From: Paenisporosarcina sp049671445
GTDB taxonomy: Bacteria > Bacillota > Bacilli > Bacillales_A > Planococcaceae
Direction: 5' to 3'
DNA: 23,258 nucleotides
NCBI RefSeq assembly: GCF_049671445.1
Contig: NZ_JBATUX010000017.1
Coordinates: 1 to 23,258, forward strand
Below, in pieces: positions 1 to 6,421 of this stretch. The notes below the pieces were generated by a model that saw only the letters and a program-made list of their open reading frames with translations, did no database searches and was not told the DNA's origin. Position 1 is the first letter of the stretch; the number at the start of each line of letters is the position of its first letter. Both the position numbers and the translations under genes were made by a program.

Positions 1-243
1 TGGTTAGACAGTCGCTTTGAAGGAAAAGGCTATATGACCGAAGCAGCAGAGCGTTTAACGGAGTTTGCATTCGAAGATCTTGGTGTAAGAAGAGTTGAGA
101 TTCGCTGCGATATTGATAATGTAAGAAGTCGAGCAGTCGCGGAAAGATTAAAATTCACGTTAGAAGGCATACTAAAACAAGATTCGCTTTCGGCTGATGG
201 GCAATATGTTCGTGATACCTGTGTTTATGCAAAGATAAAATAA
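1..243 (+). CDS. GNAT acetyltransferase, RimJ/RimL type (3' part)
   Basis: The frame is open from base 1, so the start lies outside the window; 80 residues and a TAA stop are present. The visible part reads WLDSRFEGKGYMTEA and then VRRVEIRCDIDNVRSRAVAE. This is the acetyl-CoA-binding motif A (G-K-G-Y) and motif B of RimJ/RimL-type acetyltransferases, which acetylate ribosomal protein N-termini or related small amines. The asparagine followed by a serine/arginine stretch and the later GILKQD...VRDTCVYAKIK end match the usual C-terminus, so the 3' end is intact. The exact substrate cannot be told. It ends directly at a strong bidirectional hairpin shared with the convergent small gene. Confidence 0.85.
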   Translation, partial: WLDSRFEGKGYMTEAAERLTEFAFEDLGVRRVEIRCDIDNVRSRAVAERLKFTLEGILKQDSLSADGQYVRDTCVYAKIK

Positions 244-278
244 AAAAGGGATGTCCGTAATACACGGGCATCCCTTTT
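244..278. terminator. Bidirectional intrinsic terminator
   Basis: A 15-bp stem (left arm 244-258, right arm 264-278, one G-T wobble) has a 5-base loop. A-rich and T-rich flanks give a U-tract in both directions. It separates the acetyltransferase gene from the convergent small membrane protein gene, whose stop codon lies at 280-282. Confidence 0.85.
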
Positions 279-279
279 G

Positions 280-435
280 TTACAGTTTTCGTTTTCCTGT
301 AACTAATTGTACGACTAAAATAATACCTGCAATCAATAAAAGTAAGTGAATTAGACCGCCGCCAATTTTAAGTACGAGTCCTAGTAACCAAATAACTATT
401 AATACGACGATAATCATCCATAACATTTTACCCAT
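280..435 (-). CDS. Lmo0937-family small membrane protein
   Basis: This 51-aa protein begins MGKMLWMIIVVLIVIWLLG and ends with QLVTGKRKL. It has two hydrophobic segments (about residues 4-21 and 27-44) around a GGG turn and a basic tail. The start is supported by AGAGAGG about 10 bases upstream. The length, the MIIVVLIVIWLLG segment and the K-rich end match the lmo0937 family of stress-linked membrane peptides in Listeria and Bacillus. Its molecular function is unknown. A sigma-B-like promoter sits at 478-503 on the same strand, fitting the family's known general-stress expression in Listeria. It is convergent with the preceding acetyltransferase gene. Confidence 0.85.
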   Translation of the reverse strand: MGKMLWMIIVVLIVIWLLGLVLKIGGGLIHLLLLIAGIILVVQLVTGKRKL

Positions 436-477
436 TCAAGCTCATCCTCTCTGCAATTAGGCTTTGATAGTAATAAG

Positions 478-503
478 TTACCCTTGATATTTTAGTCATA
501 AAC
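478..503 (-). promoter_or_regulatory. Sigma-B-like promoter of the Lmo0937-type gene
   Basis: On the minus strand GTTTAT (503-498) is followed, after exactly 14 bases, by GGGTAA (483-478). The sigma-B consensus is GTTTAA-N12-14-GGGTAT. The predicted start of transcription leaves a leader of about 35-40 bases before the ATG at 435. Confidence 0.75.
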
Positions 504-523
504 CATCTGAACAAAAATTTGTG

Positions 524-544
524 ATAATAATTTAAAATTATTAT
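524..544. promoter_or_regulatory. 21-bp perfect AT-only palindrome upstream of mntR
   Basis: The arms ATAATAATTT (524-533) and AAATTATTAT (535-544) are perfect inverted repeats around a single A. It lies between the divergent lmo0937-type gene and mntR, just upstream of a TATAAT at 556-561. It could be an operator of a Fur/PerR-type repressor, whose boxes also have an odd-centred AT-rich inverted repeat. It does not match the standard 7-1-7 Fur or PerR box closely, so the binding protein is unknown. Confidence 0.4.
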
Positions 545-676
545 GAAACAAGCTGTATAATTCTTCCTTTCAACGCTTGTGTCGAAGTAGTGGCGCTTTC
601 AGCTTTTCGTTATGATTGAGAACGGATAGCGACTATAGTACACTTATATAAGCTATGGAAAGAGAGGAACAGAGTG

Positions 677-1099
677 ATGCCGACACCTAGTATGGAAGAT
701 CATATCGAACAAATCTATATGCTGATTGAGCAAAAAGGATATGCGCGTGTATCGGATATCGCAGAATCTCTTTCAGTTCTTCCTTCTTCAGTTACAAAGA
801 TGGTTCAAAAACTCGACAAAGATGGATACTTGATATATGAACGTTACCGAGGTCTGATGTTAACACCGAAAGGTTTGAAATTGGGCAAACGATTGGTTCA
901 GCGTCATGATTTGTTGGAACAATTTTTGCGTTTAATTGGCGTACAAGAAGACAAAATATATGAAGATGTAGAAGGAATCGAACATCACTTGAGCTGGAAT
1001 TCAATTGACCGGATTGCTGACTTGAATCAAGCGTTGGAAGAGAATCCAGAGTTTCTTCGGAAATTAGAAGAACTTAAAGAACAGCAACAATCAGAGTAA
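677..1099 (+). CDS. mntR: MntR, manganese-responsive transcriptional regulator
   Basis: This is a DtxR/MntR-family repressor that senses Mn(II) and switches off manganese uptake genes (mntH, mntABC) when the metal is plentiful. I chose ATG 677, giving 140 aa beginning MPTPSMEDHIEQIYMLIE, because this aligns end to end with B. subtilis MntR (MTTPSMEDYIEQ). AGAGG lies 9 bases upstream; an in-frame GTG at 674 is less likely. The winged helix covers about residues 5-70. All metal ligands known from B. subtilis are present: D8, E11, H77, E99, E102 and H103. No manganese transporter is in the window, so its targets lie elsewhere. cvfB follows after 21 bases and may be co-transcribed. Confidence 0.95.
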   Translation: MPTPSMEDHIEQIYMLIEQKGYARVSDIAESLSVLPSSVTKMVQKLDKDGYLIYERYRGLMLTPKGLKLGKRLVQRHDLLEQFLRLIGVQEDKIYEDVEGIEHHLSWNSIDRIADLNQALEENPEFLRKLEELKEQQQSE

Positions 1100-1120
1100 A
1101 AAACGAAAGGAGTGTCCGTT

Positions 1121-1987
1121 ATGAGCGAAATGGTATCTGGAGAAATTGTAGACTTGCAAGTAAAGTCACAAGAATCTTCTAAATGGATATTATCCAATGG
1201 TGAAATTGAAGTGCCAATCAACGAATCTGAAGCACCTGAAGGAGTACAAGAAGGCGATACAATTAAAGTGTTTTTATTTAAAGATCGTCGTGGCAATTTG
1301 AGCGCAACTTCTGCATTGCCACATGTCACTAAAGGAACTTACGGTTGGGCAAAAGTGATTAAAATGGACGAGCGAGAAGGTGCCGTTGTCGATATCGGCA
1401 GTGCACGTGAAGTAATTGTGAAACCATCTGACTTGCCATTATTAAAAGAGCTTTGGCCAAAAACTGGAGATCACTTATACATGACATTAAGAACTGATTT
1501 TCATGGAGACCTATTCGGTCGCCTCGCAACCGAAGACCGTGTAGCTGAAACATTCGTGGAAGCACCCACTTCTCTAATGAATGAAAACCTGAAGGCCCGT
1601 GCATACCGCCTATTGCCTATCGGATCATTCTTAATTAGTGTGCCTCAAGGATACCGTGTCTTTGTCCACCATACAGAACAAATGGCTGAACCCCGTTTGG
1701 GTGAAGAAGTGAATATTCGTGTGATTGGAGTCAAGGAAGACGGATCTTTGAATGGTTCTATGCTACCGCGTAAAGAAGAAAGATTAATGGATGATGCGGA
1801 AACTTTATATCGTTACTTACAAGATATGGGTGGAAAGATGCCATTTACTGATAAATCTTCTCCAGATGAAATTTATGACATGTTTAACTTGAGTAAAGCC
1901 TCATTCAAGCGGGCGTTAGGAAAGTTAATGAAAGAGAAAAAAATTGAGCAAAAAGATGGTTGGACATTAGTCAAATCCAACCTTTAA
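1121..1987 (+). CDS. cvfB: CvfB/YitL-family S1-like RNA-binding protein
   Basis: The 288-aa protein matches the conserved virulence factor B family (B. subtilis YitL, about 298 aa). These are cytoplasmic RNA-binding proteins with S1-like OB folds in the first two thirds and a winged helix at the C-terminus. Here the S1-like part includes GTYGWAKVIKMDEREGAVVDIG. The winged helix is about residues 230-288 (SSPDEIYDMFNLSKASFKRAL, then GKLMKEKKIEQ). The start is ATG 1121, eight bases after AAAGGAG; an in-frame GTG at 1112 overlaps the binding site itself and is rejected. In Staphylococcus the homologue affects virulence gene expression; the role in this organism is not evident. Confidence 0.92.
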   Translation: MSEMVSGEIVDLQVKSQESSKWILSNGEIEVPINESEAPEGVQEGDTIKVFLFKDRRGNLSATSALPHVTKGTYGWAKVIKMDEREGAVVDIGSAREVIVKPSDLPLLKELWPKTGDHLYMTLRTDFHGDLFGRLATEDRVAETFVEAPTSLMNENLKARAYRLLPIGSFLISVPQGYRVFVHHTEQMAEPRLGEEVNIRVIGVKEDGSLNGSMLPRKEERLMDDAETLYRYLQDMGGKMPFTDKSSPDEIYDMFNLSKASFKRALGKLMKEKKIEQKDGWTLVKSNL

Positions 1988-1997
1988 ATTGTTTTTG

Positions 1998-2047
1998 AGG
2001 TACAAAGAGAAAGGCGAGATTAAAGCTCACCGAAACTTTTTGTACCT
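1998..2047 (+). terminator. Intrinsic terminator after cvfB
   Basis: A 12-bp outer stem (1998-2009 with 2036-2047, one G-T pair) is extended by a weaker inner stem (GGCGAG with CTCACC). It is followed by TTTTCTT. Confidence 0.7.
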
Positions 2048-2139
2048 TTTCTTCGTATTAGTAAGAGTGAGTACATGCTAACCATAATTAGATTACCCAC
2101 ATTTCAAGAGAAAACGTAATTTTGAGAGGAGAACAGGTT

Positions 2140-3036
2140 ATGAAAAAGAATAGTATACGTTTCGTTGCTTTCTTACTGGCAGCTTCATTACTGTTGCCGT
2201 CAGGTGCATTAGCTTCAGATGAAGGAATTAATGAGAAATTTGGTGTGCCGATTGTTGTCTACGGAGCTGATTTAACAGAATCTGAAAAAGAAAGTGTTAA
2301 AGATAGTCTGGAAGTAACAAACGAATCGGAAGTTGAAGAAATTTCTGTGACTGGTGAAGATTTAGTAAATTATATTAAGGATGGCGACGCCTCTGCCCGA
2401 ATGTTTTCATCTGCGAAAATTACACGCCAAGATGCTGGAAAAGGCTTAGTAATCGATATCGTTACTGAAGATAATATTACTCAAGTAACTGCTGAAATGT
2501 ACGAAAATGCAATGTTAACAGCCGGAATTGAAGACGCTACAGTAGAAGTAGCAGCTCCCAAAAAAGTAACAGGGCATTCTGCTTTGGTTGGAATTTACAA
2601 AGCGTATGAAGTGAGTGGAGAGACACTAGACAAAGAACGCACAGATGTGGCAAATGAAGAACTGTCAGTGGCAACTATACTTGCGAATGAATCAGGTATT
2701 GATGAAGCAAAAGTAAGTGAGCTCTTAACTGAGATTAAAAAAGATATTGCTGAGAAAAACCCAGCGACTAAAGAAGAAGTCGAAAAAATTGTACAAGAAC
2801 AATTAACGAATTTAAAAATCGAGTTAAGCCCTGAAGATCGACAATTATTAATTGATTTAATGGACCGAATTCGTCAATTAGATATTGATTTTAGTAAATG
2901 GTCAGATCAATTAAATGATTTAAGCAAAACCATAGAAGATAAAATTGGTAATATCGTTGATAACGAAGGTTTTTGGCAAAGTGTAAAAAACTTTTTCAAT
3001 AACTTAATTGATTCTATACGTTCATTGTTTAACTAA
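2140..3036 (+). CDS. ypuA: DUF1002 secreted protein, YpuA type
   Basis: The 298-aa protein starts MKKNSIRFVAFLLAASLLLP, with a predicted signal peptide cut after ALA (residue 25), so it is exported. The mature part has the DUF1002 pattern seen in B. subtilis YpuA: FGVPIVVYGADLTESEKESV, then ITRQDAGKGLVIDIV and VAAPKKVTGHSALVGIYKAYE. The C-terminal 120 residues are highly charged and helical (about 190-285) and end in an amphipathic FWQSVKNFFNNLIDSIRSLF segment that could touch the membrane. ATG 2140 follows AGGAG by 8 bases; an in-frame TTG at 2122 lies upstream of this site and is rejected. The function of the family is unknown. It is a single-gene unit ending at a terminator. Confidence 0.9.
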   Translation: MKKNSIRFVAFLLAASLLLPSGALASDEGINEKFGVPIVVYGADLTESEKESVKDSLEVTNESEVEEISVTGEDLVNYIKDGDASARMFSSAKITRQDAGKGLVIDIVTEDNITQVTAEMYENAMLTAGIEDATVEVAAPKKVTGHSALVGIYKAYEVSGETLDKERTDVANEELSVATILANESGIDEAKVSELLTEIKKDIAEKNPATKEEVEKIVQEQLTNLKIELSPEDRQLLIDLMDRIRQLDIDFSKWSDQLNDLSKTIEDKIGNIVDNEGFWQSVKNFFNNLIDSIRSLFN

Positions 3037-3061
3037 AACCTCCTCATATGGAGGTTTTTTT
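3036..3061 (+). terminator. Intrinsic terminator after ypuA
   Basis: The stem AAACCTCC/GGAGGTTT (3036-3043 and 3050-3057) has a 6-base loop and seven Ts. Confidence 0.85.
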
Positions 3062-3077
3062 CATAAAATCACATAAA

Positions 3078-3106
3078 TTGCGTAATGATAATACAGATGA
3101 TAAACT
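3078..3106 (+). promoter_or_regulatory. Sigma-A-type promoter of the dioxygenase gene
   Basis: TTGCGT (3078-3083) is followed after 17 bases by TAAACT (3101-3106). Predicted transcription starts near 3112, directly at the edge of the MhqR-type operator. Confidence 0.55.
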
Positions 3107-3114
3107 AAAAGAAA

Positions 3115-3136
3115 AATATCTCGAATTCGAGATATT
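3115..3136. promoter_or_regulatory. MhqR operator
   Basis: This 22-bp perfect palindrome has the core ATATCTCGAATTCGAGATAT (3116-3135). It equals the MhqR box described for the B. subtilis mhq genes (tATCTcgaAtTCgAGATa). It lies just downstream of the predicted transcription start and upstream of the ribosome binding site, where a bound repressor would block transcription. MhqR is released by quinones and other thiol-reactive electrophiles. Confidence 0.9.
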
Positions 3137-3156
3137 ATATTGAAGGAGGCATTTTC

Positions 3157-4125
3157 ATGGAATTAGCAGGCATTCATCACGTTTCCGCTATCACAGCGGA
3201 TGCTGAGAAAAACTATGACTTCTTTACGCGCATATTAGGCTTGAGGCTAGTTAAAAAAAGTGTAAATCAAGATAATACTTCATCCTATCATTTGTTTTAC
3301 GCGGATGCAGTAGGTACACCTGGGACGGATATGACGTATTTCGATATCCCGCGTGCTGCCAAAACTGTCCCGGGAGCTTCAAGTATTAGTAATACAGCTT
3401 TTCGTGTGAAAAGTGAAGCTGCTTTGACTTATTGGAAAGAGCGCTTTACACAACATCAAGTTCATTTTGAAGATGTGGTTGAACGCTTTGGTAGAAAAAC
3501 GATGTATTTTGAAGACTTTGAAGGTTCAAGACTCATGTTAGTAGTAGATGATGGAAAAGGAGTTCCCTATGGTATTCCTTGGACAAAATCGGGTGTTCCA
3601 GAAGAATTTACAATAGTTGGTTTAGGAAATGTCACGTTAACAGTTAGGAAGGCACAACAAACTCGACAAGTTCTAACTGAAGTATTGGGATTTGAAAAAG
3701 TAGGATCGTATCCTTCAAATGTTACAGCAATGCCTGATATTACTGTGTATTCTACAGGTGAGGGTGGTCCAGCTTCTGAAGTGCATATTGAAGAAAGACC
3801 TGATTTACCACTTGAACGACCAGGTCGTGGTAGTGTTCATCACGTTGCGTTTAGGGTGAAAACGTTTGAGGACTATGACAAATGGGAAGAATTATTACGT
3901 GCAAGAGGATACATGACGTCGGGTAAAATCGACCGTTATTACTTTAAATCAATTTATTTCCGAGAACCGAATGGGATATTGTACGAATTAGCGACGGATG
4001 AACCTGGATTTGCAACAGATGAGTCGATGGATACGTTAGGTGAAACTCTCGCATTACCACCGTTTTTAGAACCTCGTCGTGAACAAATTGAGGCATCACT
4101 TCGTCCATTAACATTCAAAGAGTGA
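3157..4125 (+). CDS. VOC-family ring-cleaving dioxygenase, MhqO/MhqE type
   Basis: The 322-aa protein has two vicinal-oxygen-chelate (glyoxalase/extradiol dioxygenase) domains, about residues 3-140 and 150-290. The likely metal ligands are H8 (GIHHVS), H228 or H229 (VHHVAF) and E277 (LYELATD). It resembles B. subtilis MhqA, MhqE and MhqO (about 312-316 aa), which are thought to open the ring of hydroquinone-type compounds during quinone stress. The start at ATG 3157 follows GAAGGAGG by seven bases. The upstream MhqR operator supports induction by quinones. Which of the three paralogues it corresponds to cannot be decided here. A small acetyltransferase follows after 34 bases and probably shares the transcript. 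Confidence 0.92.
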   Translation: MELAGIHHVSAITADAEKNYDFFTRILGLRLVKKSVNQDNTSSYHLFYADAVGTPGTDMTYFDIPRAAKTVPGASSISNTAFRVKSEAALTYWKERFTQHQVHFEDVVERFGRKTMYFEDFEGSRLMLVVDDGKGVPYGIPWTKSGVPEEFTIVGLGNVTLTVRKAQQTRQVLTEVLGFEKVGSYPSNVTAMPDITVYSTGEGGPASEVHIEERPDLPLERPGRGSVHHVAFRVKTFEDYDKWEELLRARGYMTSGKIDRYYFKSIYFREPNGILYELATDEPGFATDESMDTLGETLALPPFLEPRREQIEASLRPLTFKE

Positions 4126-4159
4126 GATATGCTAAACTGTCAAAAAGGAGTGGTGAGAA

Positions 4160-4441
4160 ATGGAATTTCAGTATAAAGAATTGGGTCATGATGCGTATGC
4201 ATTTGTACATGAAAAGGATGGTCAAACTTTAGGGGAAATTACATGGACAATGCTTGGGGATGTAATGGTAATGGATCATACATTTGTTTCTCCAGAACTT
4301 CGAGGTAAAGGAGTAGCCAAACAGTTACTCGATCGCTCAGCACAATTTGCTCGTGAAAAAAGTTATAAAATGGAAGCAGTTTGTTCTTATGTCGTCTCTG
4401 CATTTAATCAATCTGAAGAATATGAAGATCTTAAAGCATAA
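4160..4441 (+). CDS. Short GNAT acetyltransferase, YjdJ type
   Basis: This 93-aa protein belongs to the compact GNAT group (YjdJ-like). It shows GEITWTMLGDVMVMDHTFVS, the acetyl-CoA loop SPELRGKGVAKQLLDRSAQFA (about residues 46-66) and an end in the AVCSYVVSAF pattern. Proteins of this group acetylate small molecules or protein N-termini, but the substrate is unknown. The start ATG 4160 follows AAAGGAG by about 8 bases. It sits 34 bases after the dioxygenase and before a strong terminator, so it is probably under the same MhqR control. Confidence 0.88.
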   Translation: MEFQYKELGHDAYAFVHEKDGQTLGEITWTMLGDVMVMDHTFVSPELRGKGVAKQLLDRSAQFAREKSYKMEAVCSYVVSAFNQSEEYEDLKA

Positions 4442-4443
4442 TT

Positions 4444-4483
4444 AAAAGGCAATCCGCTAATTGATTTTAGTGGATTGCCTTTT
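4444..4483 (+). terminator. Intrinsic terminator after the yjdJ-like gene
   Basis: A 17-bp stem (4444-4460 with 4467-4483, one G-T wobble) has a 6-base loop. It is A-rich on the left and T-rich on the right, so it may work in both directions, including for the small minus-strand gene that ends at 4514. Confidence 0.85.
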
Positions 4484-4513
4484 ATGTATAATTCCTCATA
4501 TTTGTCTTCATCC

Positions 4514-4612
4514 TCACATTTGTGTAAATACGAATAAAAATCCTGTAAGCACTGAAGCCCCTACCATTGTGTACATAAAATCTGATTGACTAAATACTAT
4601 TTTCTTTTCCAT
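4514..4612 (-). CDS. Putative 32-aa single-span membrane protein
   Basis: The short reading frame encodes MEKKIVFSQSDFMYTMVGAS followed by VLTGFLFVFTQM. The N-terminus is charged and residues 14-31 form one probable membrane span. GAGAGGAG lies 11-15 bases upstream of the ATG. A near-consensus sigma-B promoter (GTTTAA-N13-GGGTAC, 4676-4652) points at it with a leader of about 35 bases. An earlier ATG in another frame (4618-4620, closer to the ribosome binding site) gives only seven codons. I do not recognise a family. The promoter, binding site and hydrophobic content together make a small general-stress membrane protein plausible; expression is not proven. Confidence 0.6.
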   Translation of the reverse strand: MEKKIVFSQSDFMYTMVGASVLTGFLFVFTQM

Positions 4613-4651
4613 CTCGTCATCTACTCCTCTCAAATTGTTGTTACTAAATAT

Positions 4652-4676
4652 GTACCCCCACTTAAAAAGTTTAAAC
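4652..4676 (-). promoter_or_regulatory. Sigma-B-like promoter facing the 32-aa gene
   Basis: On the minus strand GTTTAA (4676-4671), 13 bases, then GGGTAC (4657-4652). The -35 is a perfect match to consensus and the -10 has one mismatch. Confidence 0.75.
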
Positions 4677-4678
4677 AG

Positions 4679-4704
4679 GTTTATTCATATTTTTTGAAGG
4701 GAAT
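4679..4704 (+). promoter_or_regulatory. Sigma-B-like promoter facing the DUF4064 gene
   Basis: GTTTAT (4679-4684), 14 bases, then GGGAAT (4699-4704). It lies back to back with the minus-strand sigma-B-like promoter, with only two bases between the two -35 elements. The predicted leader before the DUF4064 gene is about 65 bases. Confidence 0.65.
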
Positions 4705-4776
4705 ATTGATATTATGAAACCAACTTTAGTTTTGTTTCGTATATATTATAGAAGATAAATAGAAGAGGTGATTGTT

Positions 4777-5268
4777 TTGAGTAGGGCAGGAGAAGTTGCT
4801 TTAGGAGTTATTGGAACTATTTTAAATGTGATTTTGTTAGTAATCGTTACTTTTTCAGTTGTAGCTGTAGGTAATGCCGATCCAGTAGAGTTAAAACAAG
4901 TTTTTGAAGAACAAATGGCAGCAGATGCTACAATGACTCCCGAGGATATCGCGATGGTTAATGACGCTTTTGATGTAATATTAGATGTCTTTGGAATCGT
5001 TGGTTGGGTTCTAGTAGTTACTTTACTAATCAGTGTGATTTTAAGTATTATTGCAGTAGTGAAAGTGTCAAAAAACAAAAGTCCAAAAGCAGCAGGAATA
5101 TTGTTCATCTTTGCAGGCTTTTTATCAGGTATTTTATTACTAGCTCCGATATTATTCTATATTGCAGCAATTATGTGTTTCGTTCGCAAAGCACCAGTGC
5201 AATATGAACAAGACCCATATTATAACAATGAAGTAGAACACACGAATCCACCTCATCAACCATTATAA
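4777..5268 (+). CDS. DUF4064 membrane protein
   Basis: The 163-aa protein (from TTG 4777) has a first membrane span at about residues 7-30, an exposed acidic loop (VELKQVFEEQMAADATMTPE), and two to three further spans at about 70-92 and 100-135. The tail is polar and carries QYEQDPYYNNE. This layout fits the DUF4064 family of Firmicute membrane proteins, whose function is unknown. TTG 4777 is preferred because AGAGGTG ends six bases upstream; an in-frame GTG at 4768 lies inside that site. The gene begins about 65 bases after a sigma-B-like promoter, so stress induction is possible. It ends at a terminator shared with a convergent acetyltransferase gene. Confidence 0.75.
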   Translation: MSRAGEVALGVIGTILNVILLVIVTFSVVAVGNADPVELKQVFEEQMAADATMTPEDIAMVNDAFDVILDVFGIVGWVLVVTLLISVILSIIAVVKVSKNKSPKAAGILFIFAGFLSGILLLAPILFYIAAIMCFVRKAPVQYEQDPYYNNEVEHTNPPHQPL

Positions 5269-5309
5269 AAAAACGCCTGTTAACAAGTTAATTGTTAACA
5301 GGCGTTTTT
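5269..5309. terminator. Bidirectional terminator embedding a stop codon
   Basis: A perfect 17-bp stem (5269-5285 with 5293-5309) has a 7-base loop, starting right after the TAA of the plus-strand gene. The stop codon of the minus-strand acetyltransferase (5288-5290) lies in the loop, so the right arm is also coding sequence. Confidence 0.9.
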
Positions 5310-5782
5310 AGATAGTAAACATATTTTGCTGTAGATAGAGGATGTCCTTCAAAAAATTCATCGAATTCCTCAATACAAGTGAAATTATTTCGTTCATAAA
5401 ATGCTCTACCTTTTTTATTTTCACTTTCGACGTAAACAAATAATTGATTTGCATTGGAAATGTTCTTTAATCCTTCACTTAACAACTGTTTGCCATATCC
5501 CAAATGTTGATGGGAAGGTAACATATAGATAGCTGTAAGTTCAGCATCTCCATCTTCATCGACACGAGTGAAATTTGCAAAGCCAACAATGTTATCTTCA
5601 TGAAGGGCGACATAAACGGCCGTTTTTTCTAAACGTTTCATCATCATTGCACTGGAATAAGACCGTTCAATAAATAATTTTTGAATTGTTGTTGGAATAA
5701 TACCTTCGTATGTATCACTCCAAGTTGTTTTGGCGATTTGCTGTACCGCAGCAATATCGTCTTGTTTCATCGCTCGTATCAA
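5288..5782 (-). CDS. GNAT acetyltransferase
   Basis: The 164-aa single-domain GNAT begins MIRAMKQDDIAAVQQIAKTT. The acetyl-CoA motif A is AIYMLPSHQHLGYGKQLL (about residues 85-102, Q-x-x-G-x-G) and motif B includes VYVESENKKGRAFYERNNF. The TTG start at 5782 is supported by AGGTGA eight bases upstream and by the usual MIR-x-A-x-x-x-D opening of this family. The substrate is unknown. It is divergent from the ElaA-type gene and convergent with the DUF4064 gene. Its last codons form one arm of the shared terminator. Confidence 0.88.
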   Translation of the reverse strand: MIRAMKQDDIAAVQQIAKTTWSDTYEGIIPTTIQKLFIERSYSSAMMMKRLEKTAVYVALHEDNIVGFANFTRVDEDGDAELTAIYMLPSHQHLGYGKQLLSEGLKNISNANQLFVYVESENKKGRAFYERNNFTCIEEFDEFFEGHPLSTAKYVYYLKTPVNN

Positions 5783-5877
5783 ATCATCTCACCTCAAAAT
5801 TCTTTCCGTCATCATACCAAATATTTCGCTAGTTTGCTATACATGTGAAATAATATCCATAAAAAGGAGTGAAAAAA

Positions 5878-6321
5878 ATGTGGATGATCAAATCTTTTAA
5901 TGAATTAACAACCATTGAACTTTATAAATACTTACAACTAAGAGTAAATGTTTTTATCGTCGAACAATCTTGTCCATATCCTGAGATAGATGGGTATGAC
6001 ATAGATTCCTACCATTTATCTTATGTAGAAAATGATAAACTCCTTGCATACGCTCGAATTCTTCCTGCTGGAATTAAATATCAACGAATATCAATTGGTC
6101 GAGTAATTGTTGATCAAAAATCAAGAGGGCAGGGTTTAGCTAAACAATTGATGGAAAAAGCAATTGAATTTAGCCATGAAAAATGGCCGAATACTGATAT
6201 TCAACTTCAAGCTCAAACACATCTCAAGCATTTTTATGGTTCTTTTGGCTTTATAGAGATTTCTGAAGAATATGATGAAGACGGGATTCCACATGTGGAC
6301 ATGCTTAAGAGAAGTCATTAA
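5878..6321 (+). CDS. ElaA-type GNAT acetyltransferase
   Basis: The 147-aa protein matches the ElaA group of GNAT enzymes. The family pattern LYKYLQLRVNVFIVEQSCPY followed by EIDGYDID is near the start. The acetyl-CoA loop is IGRVIVDQKSRGQGLAKQLM (about residues 68-87), and the end reads FYGSFGFIEISEEYDEDGIP then HVDML. The biochemical substrate of ElaA is not established. ATG 5878 follows AAAAGGAG by eight bases; the in-frame GTG at 5869 overlaps that site. It is a single-gene unit. Confidence 0.9.
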   Translation: MWMIKSFNELTTIELYKYLQLRVNVFIVEQSCPYPEIDGYDIDSYHLSYVENDKLLAYARILPAGIKYQRISIGRVIVDQKSRGQGLAKQLMEKAIEFSHEKWPNTDIQLQAQTHLKHFYGSFGFIEISEEYDEDGIPHVDMLKRSH

Positions 6322-6351
6322 TTTGTAATCATTTTGTCACAATAATTATGT

Positions 6352-6375
6352 GTTGAAAAATGACATATAGGGTAA
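6352..6375 (+). promoter_or_regulatory. Sigma-B-like promoter of the YtxH-like gene
   Basis: GTTGAA (6352-6357), 12 bases, then GGGTAA (6370-6375), each one base from the sigma-B consensus. It lies about 45 bases upstream of the start codon. Confidence 0.6.
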
Positions 6376-6421
6376 CCATACTATAACAAGAGAAATAAGA
6401 AGTACTGGAGGAATGATGAAA

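Noticed and set aside
584..604. CcpA cre-like sequence (TGAAAGCGCCACTA on the minus strand)
   Set aside because: At least two conserved positions of the cre consensus are missing.
4714..4758. 14-codon frame MKPTLVLFRIYYRR in the DUF4064 leader
   Set aside because: No ribosome binding site precedes the ATG; it is probably chance in AT-rich leader DNA.
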